From JBATTK01 sp049670505 (GTDB lineage: Bacteria; Bacteroidota; Bacteroidia; Flavobacteriales; Flavobacteriaceae): 45,564 nt of DNA. Shown here piece by piece: positions 24,100 to 32,449 of this stretch. Each line of letters opens with the position of its first letter. The stretch's first letter is position 1. The translations under genes and the position numbers were made by a program. Below the pieces are notes generated by a model, which saw nothing but the letters and a program-made list of their open reading frames with translations, searched no databases and had not been told where the DNA came from. The DNA is taken from assembly GCA_049670505.1 (NCBI GenBank), contig JBATTK010000100.1, positions 1 through 45,564 on the forward strand. The letters run 5' to 3'.

Positions 24100-25218
24100 T
24101 TACATCCATTTGGTCGTTCTACTACGTAATATCAACTTCCCGTCCGCTGTGCGTTGCATATAGACCACATTGTTGTCGTCCAAATTATCCATTTGCAGTA
24201 CATAGGGAAAAGGTAGATTATCATAGGCTACCCCTTCGGCCACCGCAAATTCTTCTACAGGCTCGGTCATGGTATCCTTAAAATCTGCAATGCTCTTGTA
24301 CTTAATACGCATTACCGGGCGATTGCTATTGGACATTAAGAAGTATTGTTCACCTCCTTTTTGATAGGATATCATGTCCAAAGGGGAATTACCCGAACCT
24401 AGTTCGGCAACGGTTCGCCCTTTGGTATGTTCCCCATTTTTAAGCTCGTCCATAGGAAAGAGTACCAAGGGGGTACAGGTGTAACTGGCCATTAAATACT
24501 CTTTGTTGTCCAGATTAATCACATCAAAGGTTTTGATGGGGGCATGGGTCTCATAGGCACCATGTGCCGCATGCCATATTTCCAAAGAGGCATATTCCTG
24601 GCTATCCCCGAACGGAAAAGGAATGCTTCTAAAGGTAGAACCAAATTCTTTGTTGGACAGTCCGGAGGCCAATAGCTTTCCGTCATGATACTTAAGGTCC
24701 GAAATGGCCCATATTCGCAGTGGACGTTCCCGCTTATCTTTTGCATCTACCGCTACGGGATTTTCCAACATAATCGTGGAATAACTTACTTCTTTTAGGG
24801 AAACGTTTTCCAATTGTTCCCCCTTTAGTTTTAGCAGTATGGGGGTACCGTCTGTGACGGTCACCGAGAAATATACATTTTTGGAGATGGGGTTTACGGC
24901 CATATCATTGATTTTGATATTTTCTACCGACGTACCCAACGATGCGGCTATTTTCTTATCGAATTCCTCAATATTGATTTCATCCGCCGTTTCTTTTTGT
25001 TGTACATCCTTGGTATCCAAGGCATAGATACTTGCTTTTTTGGAATCCCCTATGAACAAGATTCCTTCAGGACCAAACGTTAGTTTGTCGATGGAAGCAA
25101 TTTCCGGGTCGCCCACGGTAAATCCTTCCTTGAGGTCAGTTTCCAAGCTGTTTACGGTCGCAGAAATCGTGACCCAAACAGCCGCACATAGCGTTAAGCC
25201 GAGTAGTATTTTTTTCAT
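24100..25218 (-). CDS. Exported beta-propeller protein
   Basis: The 372-residue protein has a signal peptide (LLGLTLCAAVWVTISATVNS). Repeated beta-strand blocks such as LTFGPEGILFIGDSKKASIYALD, DMAVNPISKNVYFSV and MISYQKGGEQYFLMSNSN are typical of a YVTN/NHL-like beta-propeller. No active-site motif is visible. It is the first gene of a two-gene unit with the Ig-like lipoprotein. Similar proteins are often scaffold or binding proteins in the periplasm; the ligand is unknown. Confidence 0.68.
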   Translation of the reverse strand: MKKILLGLTLCAAVWVTISATVNSLETDLKEGFTVGDPEIASIDKLTFGPEGILFIGDSKKASIYALDTKDVQQKETADEINIEEFDKKIAASLGTSVENIKINDMAVNPISKNVYFSVTVTDGTPILLKLKGEQLENVSLKEVSYSTIMLENPVAVDAKDKRERPLRIWAISDLKYHDGKLLASGLSNKEFGSTFRSIPFPFGDSQEYASLEIWHAAHGAYETHAPIKTFDVINLDNKEYLMASYTCTPLVLFPMDELKNGEHTKGRTVAELGSGNSPLDMISYQKGGEQYFLMSNSNRPVMRIKYKSIADFKDTMTEPVEEFAVAEGVAYDNLPFPYVLQMDNLDDNNVVYMQRTADGKLILRSRTTKWM

Positions 25219-26113
25219 TTCATGTAGTATTTTACTAAAAATATCGATTTTTTAAAATGGGAAGCCCTACCCTATCGCCAATTAACTAAAATTTAACGCG
25301 TTGATTAGCGGATAGTTGGGTGCTTTTTCGAAAGGTATGATGAGCTTTTTATTGGTTTCGGTCATTAGGTGTGGTATCCAGTTATCTAGTTCCTGGTTTC
25401 TGGTCTTTTGTCCTTTATCCTTTGTCTTCGGTCTTTTGAAACGATACGACTGCGGACTGTCACTGCTCACTGTTTAAATAAATCCCGTTCACTGCTTTTA
25501 AATCTATATACCTTCATTGTAAGACTTCCCGTTTCCAAGAAACTATCTAATATTCCACAATGTGCCTTCGATACGATTGCTAGCCAATCACTCATGCACC
25601 GAACAGGGTCATTGAGTGGTTATTTGTCCCGATTATATAACCTTTACCGCTCTTCACAGCCGGCAGTTTTAAGTAAGCGATATGTGACCACTGGATACTG
25701 TCAACTAAATACTGCCTACTTGTATTGATACCCATAAGAAATTCCGTTCCTGATTTTTAAACCCGTGTACTTTCAGTATATAGCGGTTTACGGAAACCGC
25801 GATTCCATTACCTCCTAATTCGTGACATATGGTTTTGCTTTTCGGTACTATCCTTCTAGTTGACATCGGAAAAACGTTAAAATCACAAAAAAATAGAAAT
25901 CTTCTCTAATAGATGTAACAAATTGATAATAAAATACTTACGCTATTTATGGCTCGTTAGCCTGATATTATAAATGTTAAAAAATGCTTAAAATAGTACC
26001 TTTTTATACATAGTACTGTAACAAAAAAGATACTCTAACGTCTTTTAGATGAAAGCAAATTGGAAATATAACGACATAAGTACATCACTAATCATTTAAA
26101 AACAAAAGAAATC
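25219..26113. other. Gene-poor region with REP-like palindromes
   Basis: I see no convincing gene in these 895 bp. A frame at 25408-25728 is open but runs through repeat words. A REP-like unit lies at 25531-25620. Low-complexity words such as CTTTATCC/CTTTGTC (25400-25440) and TACTGCCTAC (near 25715) resemble those at 27,600-28,220. The last 200 bp before 26114 should hold the promoter of the microprotein array, but no clear box is seen. Confidence 0.5.
25531..25620. repeat. REP-like palindromic unit
   Basis: The unit contains GTTTCCAAGAAACTAT, then GCCTTCGATACGATTG and CAATCACTC, with a small stem GATTG/CAATC, and then GGGTCATTGAGTG. The same blocks occur at 27729-27842, 28056-28098 and 45311-45454. 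Confidence 0.6.
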
Positions 26114-26224
26114 ATGAGAGCAACATTAAGCAAGACACCGACGGAAAAAAGGACATACGACGTTTTTACCGGTTTTAAGACCAGCAAAAGAGTACAGTGG
26201 GCTTCCTATAGAAATTACAGATAG
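26114..26224 (+). CDS. Basic microprotein, tandem copy 1 of 3
   Basis: The gene encodes 36 residues beginning MRATLSKTPTEKR and ending RNYR, with nine Lys/Arg and two acidic residues (net charge about +7) and many aromatics (Y15, F18, F21, W29, Y32, Y35). The leader AAAGAAATC directly precedes the ATG, as in the other two copies. Compared with copy 2, six codons differ and five of those changes are silent, which is what selection on a protein would produce. I do not recognise the family. A nucleic-acid or ribosome-binding role is a guess from charge only. Confidence 0.75.
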   Translation: MRATLSKTPTEKRTYDVFTGFKTSKRVQWASYRNYR

Positions 26225-26288
26225 GCAAGGCACAATAAACAACCGAAAAACAAACAACATAAAACAACCCTTAAAAAATAAAGAAATC

Positions 26289-26399
26289 ATGAGAGCAACA
26301 TTGAGCAAGACACCGACAGAAAAAAGAACTTTCGACGTTTTTACCGGTTTTAAGACCAGCAAACGTGTACAGTGGGCTTCCTATAGAAATTACAGATAG
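26289..26399 (+). CDS. Basic microprotein, tandem copy 2 of 3
   Basis: This copy encodes 36 residues and differs from copy 1 by one amino acid (Tyr15 to Phe). The 64-bp spacer before it and the 62-bp spacer after it are near-identical to each other (ACAACATAAAACAACCC and AAAGAAATCATG words), so the repeat unit of about 175 bp includes a conserved leader as well as the coding part. Codons such as CGT for AGA and ACT for ACA changed without altering the protein. Confidence 0.75.
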   Translation: MRATLSKTPTEKRTFDVFTGFKTSKRVQWASYRNYR

Positions 26400-26461
26400 G
26401 CAGCACAGTAAACAACCGAAAAACAAACAACATAAAACAACCCTTATAAACAAAAGAAATC

Positions 26462-26572
26462 ATGAGAGCAACATTGAGCAAGACACCGACAGAAAAAAGA
26501 ACGTACGATGTTTTCACCGGCTTTAAAAGCAGCAAACGGGTACAATGGGCCTTCCACAGAAATTACAGATAA
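26462..26572 (+). CDS. Basic microprotein, tandem copy 3 of 3
   Basis: This is the most diverged copy. Against copy 2, twelve sense codons differ, eight of them silently; the amino-acid changes are F15Y, T23S, S31F and Y32H. Its stop is TAA rather than TAG. It is followed 26 bp later by a strong terminator, which marks the end of the array and suggests that all three copies are expressed from one transcript or that each leader has its own signal. Confidence 0.75.
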   Translation: MRATLSKTPTEKRTYDVFTGFKSSKRVQWAFHRNYR

Positions 26573-26598
26573 AGAAGCCCACAATAATCTAATAATCC

Positions 26599-26630
26599 AA
26601 AACGGGAGCTATGACCATAGCTCCCGTTTT
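26599..26630 (+). terminator. Intrinsic terminator, probably bidirectional
   Basis: AAAACGGGAGCTAT pairs perfectly with ATAGCTCCCGTTTT around a GACC loop. The GC-rich stem core with A and T runs on either side can stop transcription from the microprotein array on the plus strand and from the lipoprotein gene that ends at 26654 on the minus strand. Confidence 0.88.
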
Positions 26631-26653
26631 ATGTTTATCATTTAATATCTTAC

Positions 26654-27466
26654 TTAGTCATCCAACGAAAATTCTTCCATAGAGCCATCTGGATATATAA
26701 GTGTTGCCAGATTATCACAACTGCCATCCCCAAAATCTACGGAAACTTCAATCCCGTTTTTACTGATTTGTAGTATCCCCGTGTGTAAATAGTCACAGCT
26801 GAAATTGCCTTTCAATGTGGTGTCTACCGTTATCATATAGGTGTTATCATCAAGAGTAACCGTCCAATCACCATCGATTGTAAATCCGCTGTCTTCCAAA
26901 CTATCCATCAGGGAAAAACCAAAGGTCTTGGTTCCCGTTTCGCTTATAAGGGTACCATCTTCCAATGTTAAGTCCATATCGCTTGTAACCGTAAAAACAA
27001 ATGCGTCTTGTTCCACTAGACCGTTAAAACTAAAGCTTCGGGTACCGTTCAATACGATACCGTCAACGGTAAAGTTATCAAAACTAACCGTAAAGGATAG
27101 GGAGTCTTCCCCCGAAGTATATGTTACCGCTAAGGTACCATTTACACTGGCCGCATCATCTATGCTGCAGTCCGTAAAAGTAACGGAGAATCCCGCATCA
27201 CCATAATCGGCCTCATAACAATCGGGCTGGGTCTTAGCGCTGAGACCATTGGGATTGTCCATAAAGATTCCGGTAATAATATTATCCGCTATTCCGGACA
27301 GTTCATCGGTATCCAGGATTTGAGCTACTTCCGCCTGGGAAAGTATGGCTTGATCAGTGGTATTGGCATCGTTGTCCTTGTCGTTGCTACAGCCCAATAC
27401 TATAAATAGTACCGTACCGACCAATAACCAGTTTCGGACATTACTTTTAACTAGAATCATTTCCAT
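26654..27466 (-). CDS. Lipoprotein of unknown function
   Basis: From the ATG at 27466 the protein has 270 residues with a lipoprotein signal (LLVGTVLFIVLGC, Cys26) and an acidic SNDKDNDANTTD tether. The mature part is rich in beta strands with alternating Thr/Ser/Asp/Phe (VTFTDC, SFTVSFDNFTVDG, YMITVDTTLKGN) and reads like a single beta-sandwich or barrel; four cysteines could pair. An upstream start at 27577 would bury the signal. No enzyme motif is visible. It faces the microprotein array and shares its terminator. Confidence 0.7.
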   Translation of the reverse strand: MEMILVKSNVRNWLLVGTVLFIVLGCSNDKDNDANTTDQAILSQAEVAQILDTDELSGIADNIITGIFMDNPNGLSAKTQPDCYEADYGDAGFSVTFTDCSIDDAASVNGTLAVTYTSGEDSLSFTVSFDNFTVDGIVLNGTRSFSFNGLVEQDAFVFTVTSDMDLTLEDGTLISETGTKTFGFSLMDSLEDSGFTIDGDWTVTLDDNTYMITVDTTLKGNFSCDYLHTGILQISKNGIEVSVDFGDGSCDNLATLIYPDGSMEEFSLDD

Positions 27467-27728
27467 TGTATTTGTGGTTTGCAAGATAACAACGTAAAAA
27501 TTAACGGTTTTAGTGCCCTTAAAAGCTTCATTTATCACAATCTCTAGTTGAAACCCCCAACACGGCAGGTAGGCCAAGCTAACTTAAGTTAATCAGTATT
27601 GAGTAATGCGTATTAGGTTAATGGGCTATTCAGTTGTTCGTTAATGGTTAATGGTTGTTCGTTATTCGTAAAAGGTTGATCGTGGAAAAACCTACCGTTA
27701 ACCGTTAACGTTTAAGATAAGACTTTCG

Positions 27729-27842
27729 GTTTCCAAGGAACTATTTACTATTTGACGTGCCTTCGATACAATCGTTTCACGATTACTCAGGCACCCACAT
27801 AGGGTCATTGAGTGATTTTCGAATAGAAAATCGTATCGAAAT
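27729..27842. repeat. REP-like palindromic unit
   Basis: The unit has GTTTCCAAGGAACTATTTAC, then CCTTCGATACAATCG, TTTCACG, ATTACTCAGGCACC, and GTCATTGAGTGATTTTCG with its inverse GAAAATCGTATCGAA. The two halves have the same architecture in opposite orientation, like a REPIN. Confidence 0.65.
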
Positions 27843-28055
27843 AACATTCCATCTTACAGTTTCCAGTTTCTGGTTTCAGAATTTAGGGTGTTGGGCCGGA
27901 ATAAGTTAATTTATATATCGCTCATCTCGCCAAAAATTCCATTGGGAACATGAATTTTAGCTCCTTCCCTTAGTCAAGGGAAGGTGTCCTGACGATACTG
28001 TCAGGACGGAAGGGTCTGCATAACGGATGATGGATTTGTCCTTTATCCTTTGTTT

Positions 28056-28098
28056 TGCCCTAGATACGATCGTTTCACGATCACTCAGGCACCCAAAT
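28056..28098. repeat. REP-like palindromic unit (short)
   Basis: ATACGATCGT, TTC and ACGATCACTCAGGCACC form a hairpin on GATCGT/ACGATC. This matches one half of the unit at 27729-27842 and, in reverse, 45311-45350. Confidence 0.6.
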
Positions 28099-28248
28099 GA
28101 CGTTCCAGTTTTTGGAATTCAGAATTCAGAATTTGGTTTCTGGTCTGGCCTTTTTTCCTTTGTCTTTGGAAAGATAGTATCCAGTTTCCGGTTATCAAAT
28201 ACCTATTGCCTAATACCTACTGCCACCGTTTACTTTTGATTAAGTGGT

Positions 28249-29184
28249 TTAAAAGGGCAGCTTGCCCAAATCTACATTGCCCCCGGAAATGATGATTCCT
28301 ATTTTTTTAGCTTTAAAGAATTCCTTTTCCCGCAATAGGGCTGCCAAAGCAACGGCGCTTGAAGGTTCCACTACTATTTTCATTCGCTCCCATATCATAC
28401 GCATGGCCGCCACAATTTCATTCTCGCTAACACGGATGATTTGGTCCACATATTGTTGGATGATAGGAAAATTTTTATCGCCCAGTTGGGTCTTAAGGCC
28501 GTCGGCTATCGTATTTGTGGTAACATTGTGTTCTATCACTCCACTTTGTAGCGATCTATAGGCATCATCTACCTCAAAGGGTTCGCTCCCGATCACCTTG
28601 CAATCCTTGCTAAAATAATGTGCTGCTAGGGCAGTACCTGCTATGAGTCCGCCACCCCCAACAGGTGTAATGATATATGCCAAGTCTGGATGTGAATGCA
28701 ATAATTCCAGTCCCGCAGTGCCTTGACCAATGATTACGTTCATATCGTTGGAGGGGTGTATAAAGCTTGCCCCCTTCCCTACTTCAATTTCTTTAGCCGC
28801 TTTGTTTCTTGCATCGAGGGTTGGCTCGCATTCAATAATGTGCCCCCCGTATTCCAAAACGGCATCTTTTTTTACTTGGGGAGCGGTCTTGGGCATTACA
28901 ATATAGGCTTGCACGTTCAAACTTTGTGCGGCCAAGGAAAGTGCCTGGGCAAAATTTCCCGAGGAATGGGTCACCACCCCATTGGCCCTTTGCGCATGCG
29001 TTAGCTGTAATATGGCATTGGCGGCGCCCCGTATTTTATAGGCCCCCATCCGTTGGAAGTTTTCGCATTTGAAGAACAATTCCGCACCCGCTATTTCATT
29101 GATCAAGCGAGAAGTGAGTACGGGAGTATGATGAATATAGGGTGCAATACGTTGATGACACTGTTCCAAAAGCTCTTTTTGCAT
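28249..29184 (-). CDS. PLP-dependent serine/threonine dehydratase or racemase
   Basis: The 311-residue protein is a single-domain fold-type II PLP enzyme. The cofactor lysine is in AYKIRGA (near residue 51), SSGNFAQA (near 74-81; the family usually has SSGNHAQA) binds substrate, PVGGGGLIAG (near 175) holds the PLP phosphate, and ISGGN lies near the C terminus. It lacks the regulatory C-terminal domain of biosynthetic threonine deaminase (IlvA), so it is nearer catabolic threonine/serine dehydratase or serine racemase. The histidine-to-phenylalanine change in SSGNxAQ is seen in some relatives. No pathway partner is adjacent. Confidence 0.85.
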   Translation of the reverse strand: MQKELLEQCHQRIAPYIHHTPVLTSRLINEIAGAELFFKCENFQRMGAYKIRGAANAILQLTHAQRANGVVTHSSGNFAQALSLAAQSLNVQAYIVMPKTAPQVKKDAVLEYGGHIIECEPTLDARNKAAKEIEVGKGASFIHPSNDMNVIIGQGTAGLELLHSHPDLAYIITPVGGGGLIAGTALAAHYFSKDCKVIGSEPFEVDDAYRSLQSGVIEHNVTTNTIADGLKTQLGDKNFPIIQQYVDQIIRVSENEIVAAMRMIWERMKIVVEPSSAVALAALLREKEFFKAKKIGIIISGGNVDLGKLPF

Positions 29185-29295
29185 GGATTTATATGTGGGA
29201 TTACGTACCGTAAATATAAAGGTATACCTATATTATTATAAATTTTCGGAAAAGATTTTCCCGTAATTTTCACCTTTTATTTCGAAAAATTCACT

Positions 29296-31185
29296 TTATT
29301 TTTTTACCATAGGCAGTACCACCTTTGATGGATACTGTGCGGAATGATGTACTTTATTGTGGGCCGTTACCCCCTCTTTTTCGTCGTAGTTTTTTCCTCC
29401 CGTATTTAAATTCCTTGCGAAACGAGGAAAGTTGCTACTAGATATTTCAATACGGATACGGTGGCCCTCCTTAAAATAGTTACTGGTGGCCATAGGGGTC
29501 AGGTCCACTTTGTAAACGGTATCCTTTTCCATAAAAACCGCTTGGTCATACCCTTCACGATACCGTACTCTTTGTATGGTCTCATCCAGATTATAGGCCC
29601 TGCCGTCCGGATAAACGTCCAGTATTTTAATCGTAAAATCAGTATCCTTTACATCGGAGGACACATAAAGGGTAGACTCAATAAAGCCCGTAACTTCCTG
29701 CCCTTTTTCCAAAGGATCCGTGGTATAGACCAAAATGTCCTGTCTGGTTTCTAAAGCCTGCTGATCAAAGGCCCCGCCTTTAACGGCATTTCCCATGCAA
29801 CAAACATTTCCACCATTGGATTGCACAGGATTCATGGGATCGTAGGTAAACGCATCTGGACGGTCTACCTCACTTGGCTCGGACACGGACAATTTTCCAT
29901 CACCGAAAAGGCTATTGGCCTTCCCGTCGCTATGCAAATAGAAGGTTGTCATTTGGGTATTTTTGGGAGGCCAGGTATCCGCAGACTGCCATGTATTGCT
30001 CCCCATGGTATAATACTGAACCCTAGGGGTTTTTGCCTTAAAATCATTCTGTTCCCCTTTTAACCATAAATCGAACCAAGCATAAATCTGTTCGGCATAG
30101 TTTAATCTGGCATCGCCTACACTCCGTTCGCCCACCATGGTGTTTTCAGTAGCCCTTGTATAGCCGCAATGTAAGACCGGGGCGATAATCAGATATTGGT
30201 TGTCCCGTATTTCAGCATCTTTGGCGTTTTTTCGAACATGATTAAAAAGGGCTATGTTGGGGCTTATAGAAACATCGTACCAAGAGGCGAACCAAAAGCT
30301 TGGTACTCCCAGTTCCATGGAATCATGGTACAGTCCGCCCTTATACCAGTCCTCGTGCATGGGGGTCCGGCGCACCATTTTATCAAAAACATCCTGCTTG
30401 CCATTTATATTTTTTAGGATATCCTGAATAGGCAAATGCTTGAAGGCCTTGGACATATCCACCTCGGGATTGTCCGGATCTAGGTCATAAAAACGGGATA
30501 TCCGAATTAAATCCTCCTGTGTAGCCCCGGCTGGAATCCTAGGTTTGAATTTATCGTGCTCTACACCGTACAACCAAGAGAAAAACAACATTTGTTCGGC
30601 ACCGCCCCGATACCAATTGCCCTGCTCTCTATAGTCGCCTACCTGTCCGACCCCAGCGCCAAAACCTTGCGCCACCATGGCCGCATGTGACGGATGGTCC
30701 AATGCCGCTACCGCCATCTGCCATTCTGCCGTGGAAGAACAACCTAAGGTGCCAATTTTACCGTTGGACCACGGCTGATCTTTCATCCAACTAAAGGCAT
30801 CATAACCATCGGTCAGCGGAGTACCCAAAATGTCCCATTCCCCTTCGGAAAAATACCTTCCCCGTTCATTTTGAACTACATAGGCATATCCTTTTTCCAC
30901 CGCTTCATAAGCTCTTTCAGCAGTTCTTGTGGCCTGTTTTCCCTCTACCCAGGTATTAAAATTATAAGGTGTTCTTGAAAAAATAATGGGCACCTTCCCA
31001 GTATTCTTCGGACGATAGATATCCGTTGCCAATCGGACACCATCGCGCATGGGCACCATAACTTTTTGGTCGACGACCGCTATTTTTTCCAATTTTTGAA
31101 AGATATCTTCCTGTGCCCTGACTTCTGTAATACTTACTAAAAGACAGCTTAGGATGATATACCATACGATGTACTGTTTTTTCAT
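29296..31185 (-). CDS. Exported CocE/NonD-family hydrolase
   Basis: The 629-residue protein has a signal peptide (IILSCLLVSITEVRAQ) and the CocE / X-Pro dipeptidyl-peptidase (S15) fold. MVPMRDGVRLATDIYRP opens the catalytic domain, the nucleophile is Ser150 in TLGCSSTAEW, and the C-terminal third is the jelly-roll domain (GFIESTLYVSSDVKDTDFTI). Members cleave esters, amides or peptides; relatives include cocaine esterase and glutaryl-7-ACA acylase. The substrate is unknown. It follows an NTF2-like gene on the same strand with an 87-bp gap, and further exported genes lie upstream of that. Confidence 0.9.
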   Translation of the reverse strand: MKKQYIVWYIILSCLLVSITEVRAQEDIFQKLEKIAVVDQKVMVPMRDGVRLATDIYRPKNTGKVPIIFSRTPYNFNTWVEGKQATRTAERAYEAVEKGYAYVVQNERGRYFSEGEWDILGTPLTDGYDAFSWMKDQPWSNGKIGTLGCSSTAEWQMAVAALDHPSHAAMVAQGFGAGVGQVGDYREQGNWYRGGAEQMLFFSWLYGVEHDKFKPRIPAGATQEDLIRISRFYDLDPDNPEVDMSKAFKHLPIQDILKNINGKQDVFDKMVRRTPMHEDWYKGGLYHDSMELGVPSFWFASWYDVSISPNIALFNHVRKNAKDAEIRDNQYLIIAPVLHCGYTRATENTMVGERSVGDARLNYAEQIYAWFDLWLKGEQNDFKAKTPRVQYYTMGSNTWQSADTWPPKNTQMTTFYLHSDGKANSLFGDGKLSVSEPSEVDRPDAFTYDPMNPVQSNGGNVCCMGNAVKGGAFDQQALETRQDILVYTTDPLEKGQEVTGFIESTLYVSSDVKDTDFTIKILDVYPDGRAYNLDETIQRVRYREGYDQAVFMEKDTVYKVDLTPMATSNYFKEGHRIRIEISSSNFPRFARNLNTGGKNYDEKEGVTAHNKVHHSAQYPSKVVLPMVKK

Positions 31186-31272
31186 GATTTAAAGGTTTTA
31201 GGTTATTTAGTGTTGTTATTTGCATTAGGTTCTTACGATGATCCGGTCAAGACTATCGTTTTATGGACGGCC

Positions 31273-31680
31273 CTATTTTACTTCCCTGTAAAAACTTTTG
31301 TTTACAATGTACCAGCGGTCCTTGAATTTTTGAAGTGTCATAAAATCGTGGAAGATTTTTTCATCATCTTCTATTTTGAGTCGTGCAATCGCAGTCTGTC
31401 CGGCAATATCTATACTCACAATGGTATTGGTACGTTTTAAAGGCTCTCCAGGTTTCATTTTTGAAAAGAACTCCCTGGCATTGACTTGCTTAAAGGTGCC
31501 TTCCTTTTCATCGGCAATGGTCATGATCGCATTTTCATGAAAAGCTTCTTTGAGGGTATTGAAATCCCGGTTCATGGAGCCTTCCATATAATAATTGAGG
31601 GCGGTAGTGATCGCTTCTTTATCCGTATCGGAAAAAGGCAAAAAGATGAGTAAAACAAAGGTGGTAAGCAATAGTTTCAT
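31273..31680 (-). CDS. Exported NTF2-like / lumazine-binding-type protein
   Basis: The 135-residue protein has a short signal sequence (LLLTTFVLLIFLPFS) and an NTF2-like cone fold: DKEAITTALNYYMEGSMNRD (helix 1), LKEAFHENAIMT, then strands with TIVSIDIAGQTAIARLKI and FHDFMTLQKFKDRWYIVNK. This matches the putative lumazine-binding (NTF2-like) family common in Bacteroidota. Small-molecule binding is likely but the ligand is unknown. It lies between the exported methyltransferase and the CocE hydrolase on one strand. Confidence 0.82.
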   Translation of the reverse strand: MKLLLTTFVLLIFLPFSDTDKEAITTALNYYMEGSMNRDFNTLKEAFHENAIMTIADEKEGTFKQVNAREFFSKMKPGEPLKRTNTIVSIDIAGQTAIARLKIEDDEKIFHDFMTLQKFKDRWYIVNKSFYREVK

Positions 31681-31738
31681 GATCGATGGTTTTAAAAGTG
31701 TTCCTTAAATTATATATGACAATTGACAAAGCTATGGG

Positions 31739-32404
31739 TTAAATGTCCAGGGGAACGGCAACAAGTACCCACATCCGTTTATTCTTTTCCTTGTTCCAAA
31801 CACCAAAATCCTTTACTTCCTTGGTCACTGAAAAACCAGCTTCCTCTAACTCGCTTTTTACATATTTGAGCGATAAGGTATGTGCATCTGCCTGTTGGCT
31901 CCTGTCCTTGGATTTCATATGCTGTTTAAGCTTCTCTAGAATAAGGATACGTCCGTTGGGTTTTAAGGCCTTTTTAATATGGGCCAATATCTTCATATAA
32001 TCATCCATTTCATGATAGGTATCCATTACAATGACCACGTCCAAGGATTTGTCCGGTAGTTTGGGATTATCATAAGCACCTAAAACCACCTCTACATTTT
32101 TAAACTCCTGTTTTTCCAGATGTTTCCTTAGGGTTTCCAAACGGTCTTCCCTAACATCAACGGCATATACTTTTCCGTCTTCCCCTACCCTTTTGGACAA
32201 ACGAAGACTTAAGTATCCTTCATGGCAGCCCACATCGGCTACGACATTTCCTTTTTCTATTCCTGCCAGTTCATATACCTTGGAGAGTTTCATCCATTTA
32301 TCGCGCTCCTCCCAGTCGTTCGAAGTATATTGGGCCATAGCCCCTAGTTGCGTAAAAAGTATAAGAACAATTGTTACTATGTTTGGTTTGGACTTCATTA
32401 TCAC
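31739..32404 (-). CDS. Exported class I SAM-dependent methyltransferase
   Basis: The 221-residue protein has a Rossmann-type methyltransferase fold: motif I VVADVGCHEGYLSLRLS (near residue 55), acidic motif YAVDVRED (near 79), DVVIVMDTYHEM (motif IV, near 123) and GRILILEKLK (motif V/VI). It starts with a signal-peptide-like segment (IVTIVLILFTQLGAMAQY), which is odd because S-adenosylmethionine is not expected outside the cytoplasm. Start at 32404 (MIMK) or two codons later. Upstream is a sortilin-like gene, 45 bp away; downstream an NTF2-like gene, 58 bp away. Substrate is unknown. Confidence 0.82.
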   Translation of the reverse strand: MIMKSKPNIVTIVLILFTQLGAMAQYTSNDWEERDKWMKLSKVYELAGIEKGNVVADVGCHEGYLSLRLSKRVGEDGKVYAVDVREDRLETLRKHLEKQEFKNVEVVLGAYDNPKLPDKSLDVVIVMDTYHEMDDYMKILAHIKKALKPNGRILILEKLKQHMKSKDRSQQADAHTLSLKYVKSELEEAGFSVTKEVKDFGVWNKEKNKRMWVLVAVPLDI

Positions 32405-32449
32405 AAGATATTAAAAAGGTCCGTACCTATACCTTAAAGTTCTCATAAA

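Larger units (their letters stand above)
26105..26572 (+). repeat. Tandem array of three ~175-bp units
   Basis: Unit starts are near 26105, 26280 and 26453. Each unit has the short leader ACAAAAGAAATC or similar, the 111-bp gene, and a spacer with AACCGAAAAACAAACAACAT. The period is 175 bp then 173 bp. Coding parts are better conserved at first and second codon positions than at third. Confidence 0.85.
27467..28248. other. Gene-poor region with palindromic and low-complexity repeats
   Basis: No gene is supported; an open frame at 28027-28239 crosses a REP-like unit. The stretch holds slipped short words (TTAATGGTTAATGG, ACCGTTAACCGTTAACG) at 27,590-27,715, REP-like units at 27729-27842 and 28056-28098, and two adjacent hairpins at about 27,962-28,005 (CTTCCCTT/AAGGGAAG and GTCCTGAC/GTCAGGAC). 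Confidence 0.55.

Noticed and set aside
25408..25728. 106-residue protein
   Set aside because: It crosses a REP-like unit and low-complexity words that recur elsewhere out of frame.
26126..26535. Minus-strand proteins of 60-78 residues across the array
   Set aside because: They are antisense to the microprotein genes; the substitution pattern favours the plus-strand frame.
26105..26572. CRISPR array or noncoding RNA repeats
   Set aside because: Units are ~175 bp with no variable spacers, and differences fall mostly at third codon positions of a 36-codon frame.
28027..28239. 70-residue protein
   Set aside because: It also reads through a REP-like unit; similar words appear in other frames near 25.5 kb and 45.4 kb.
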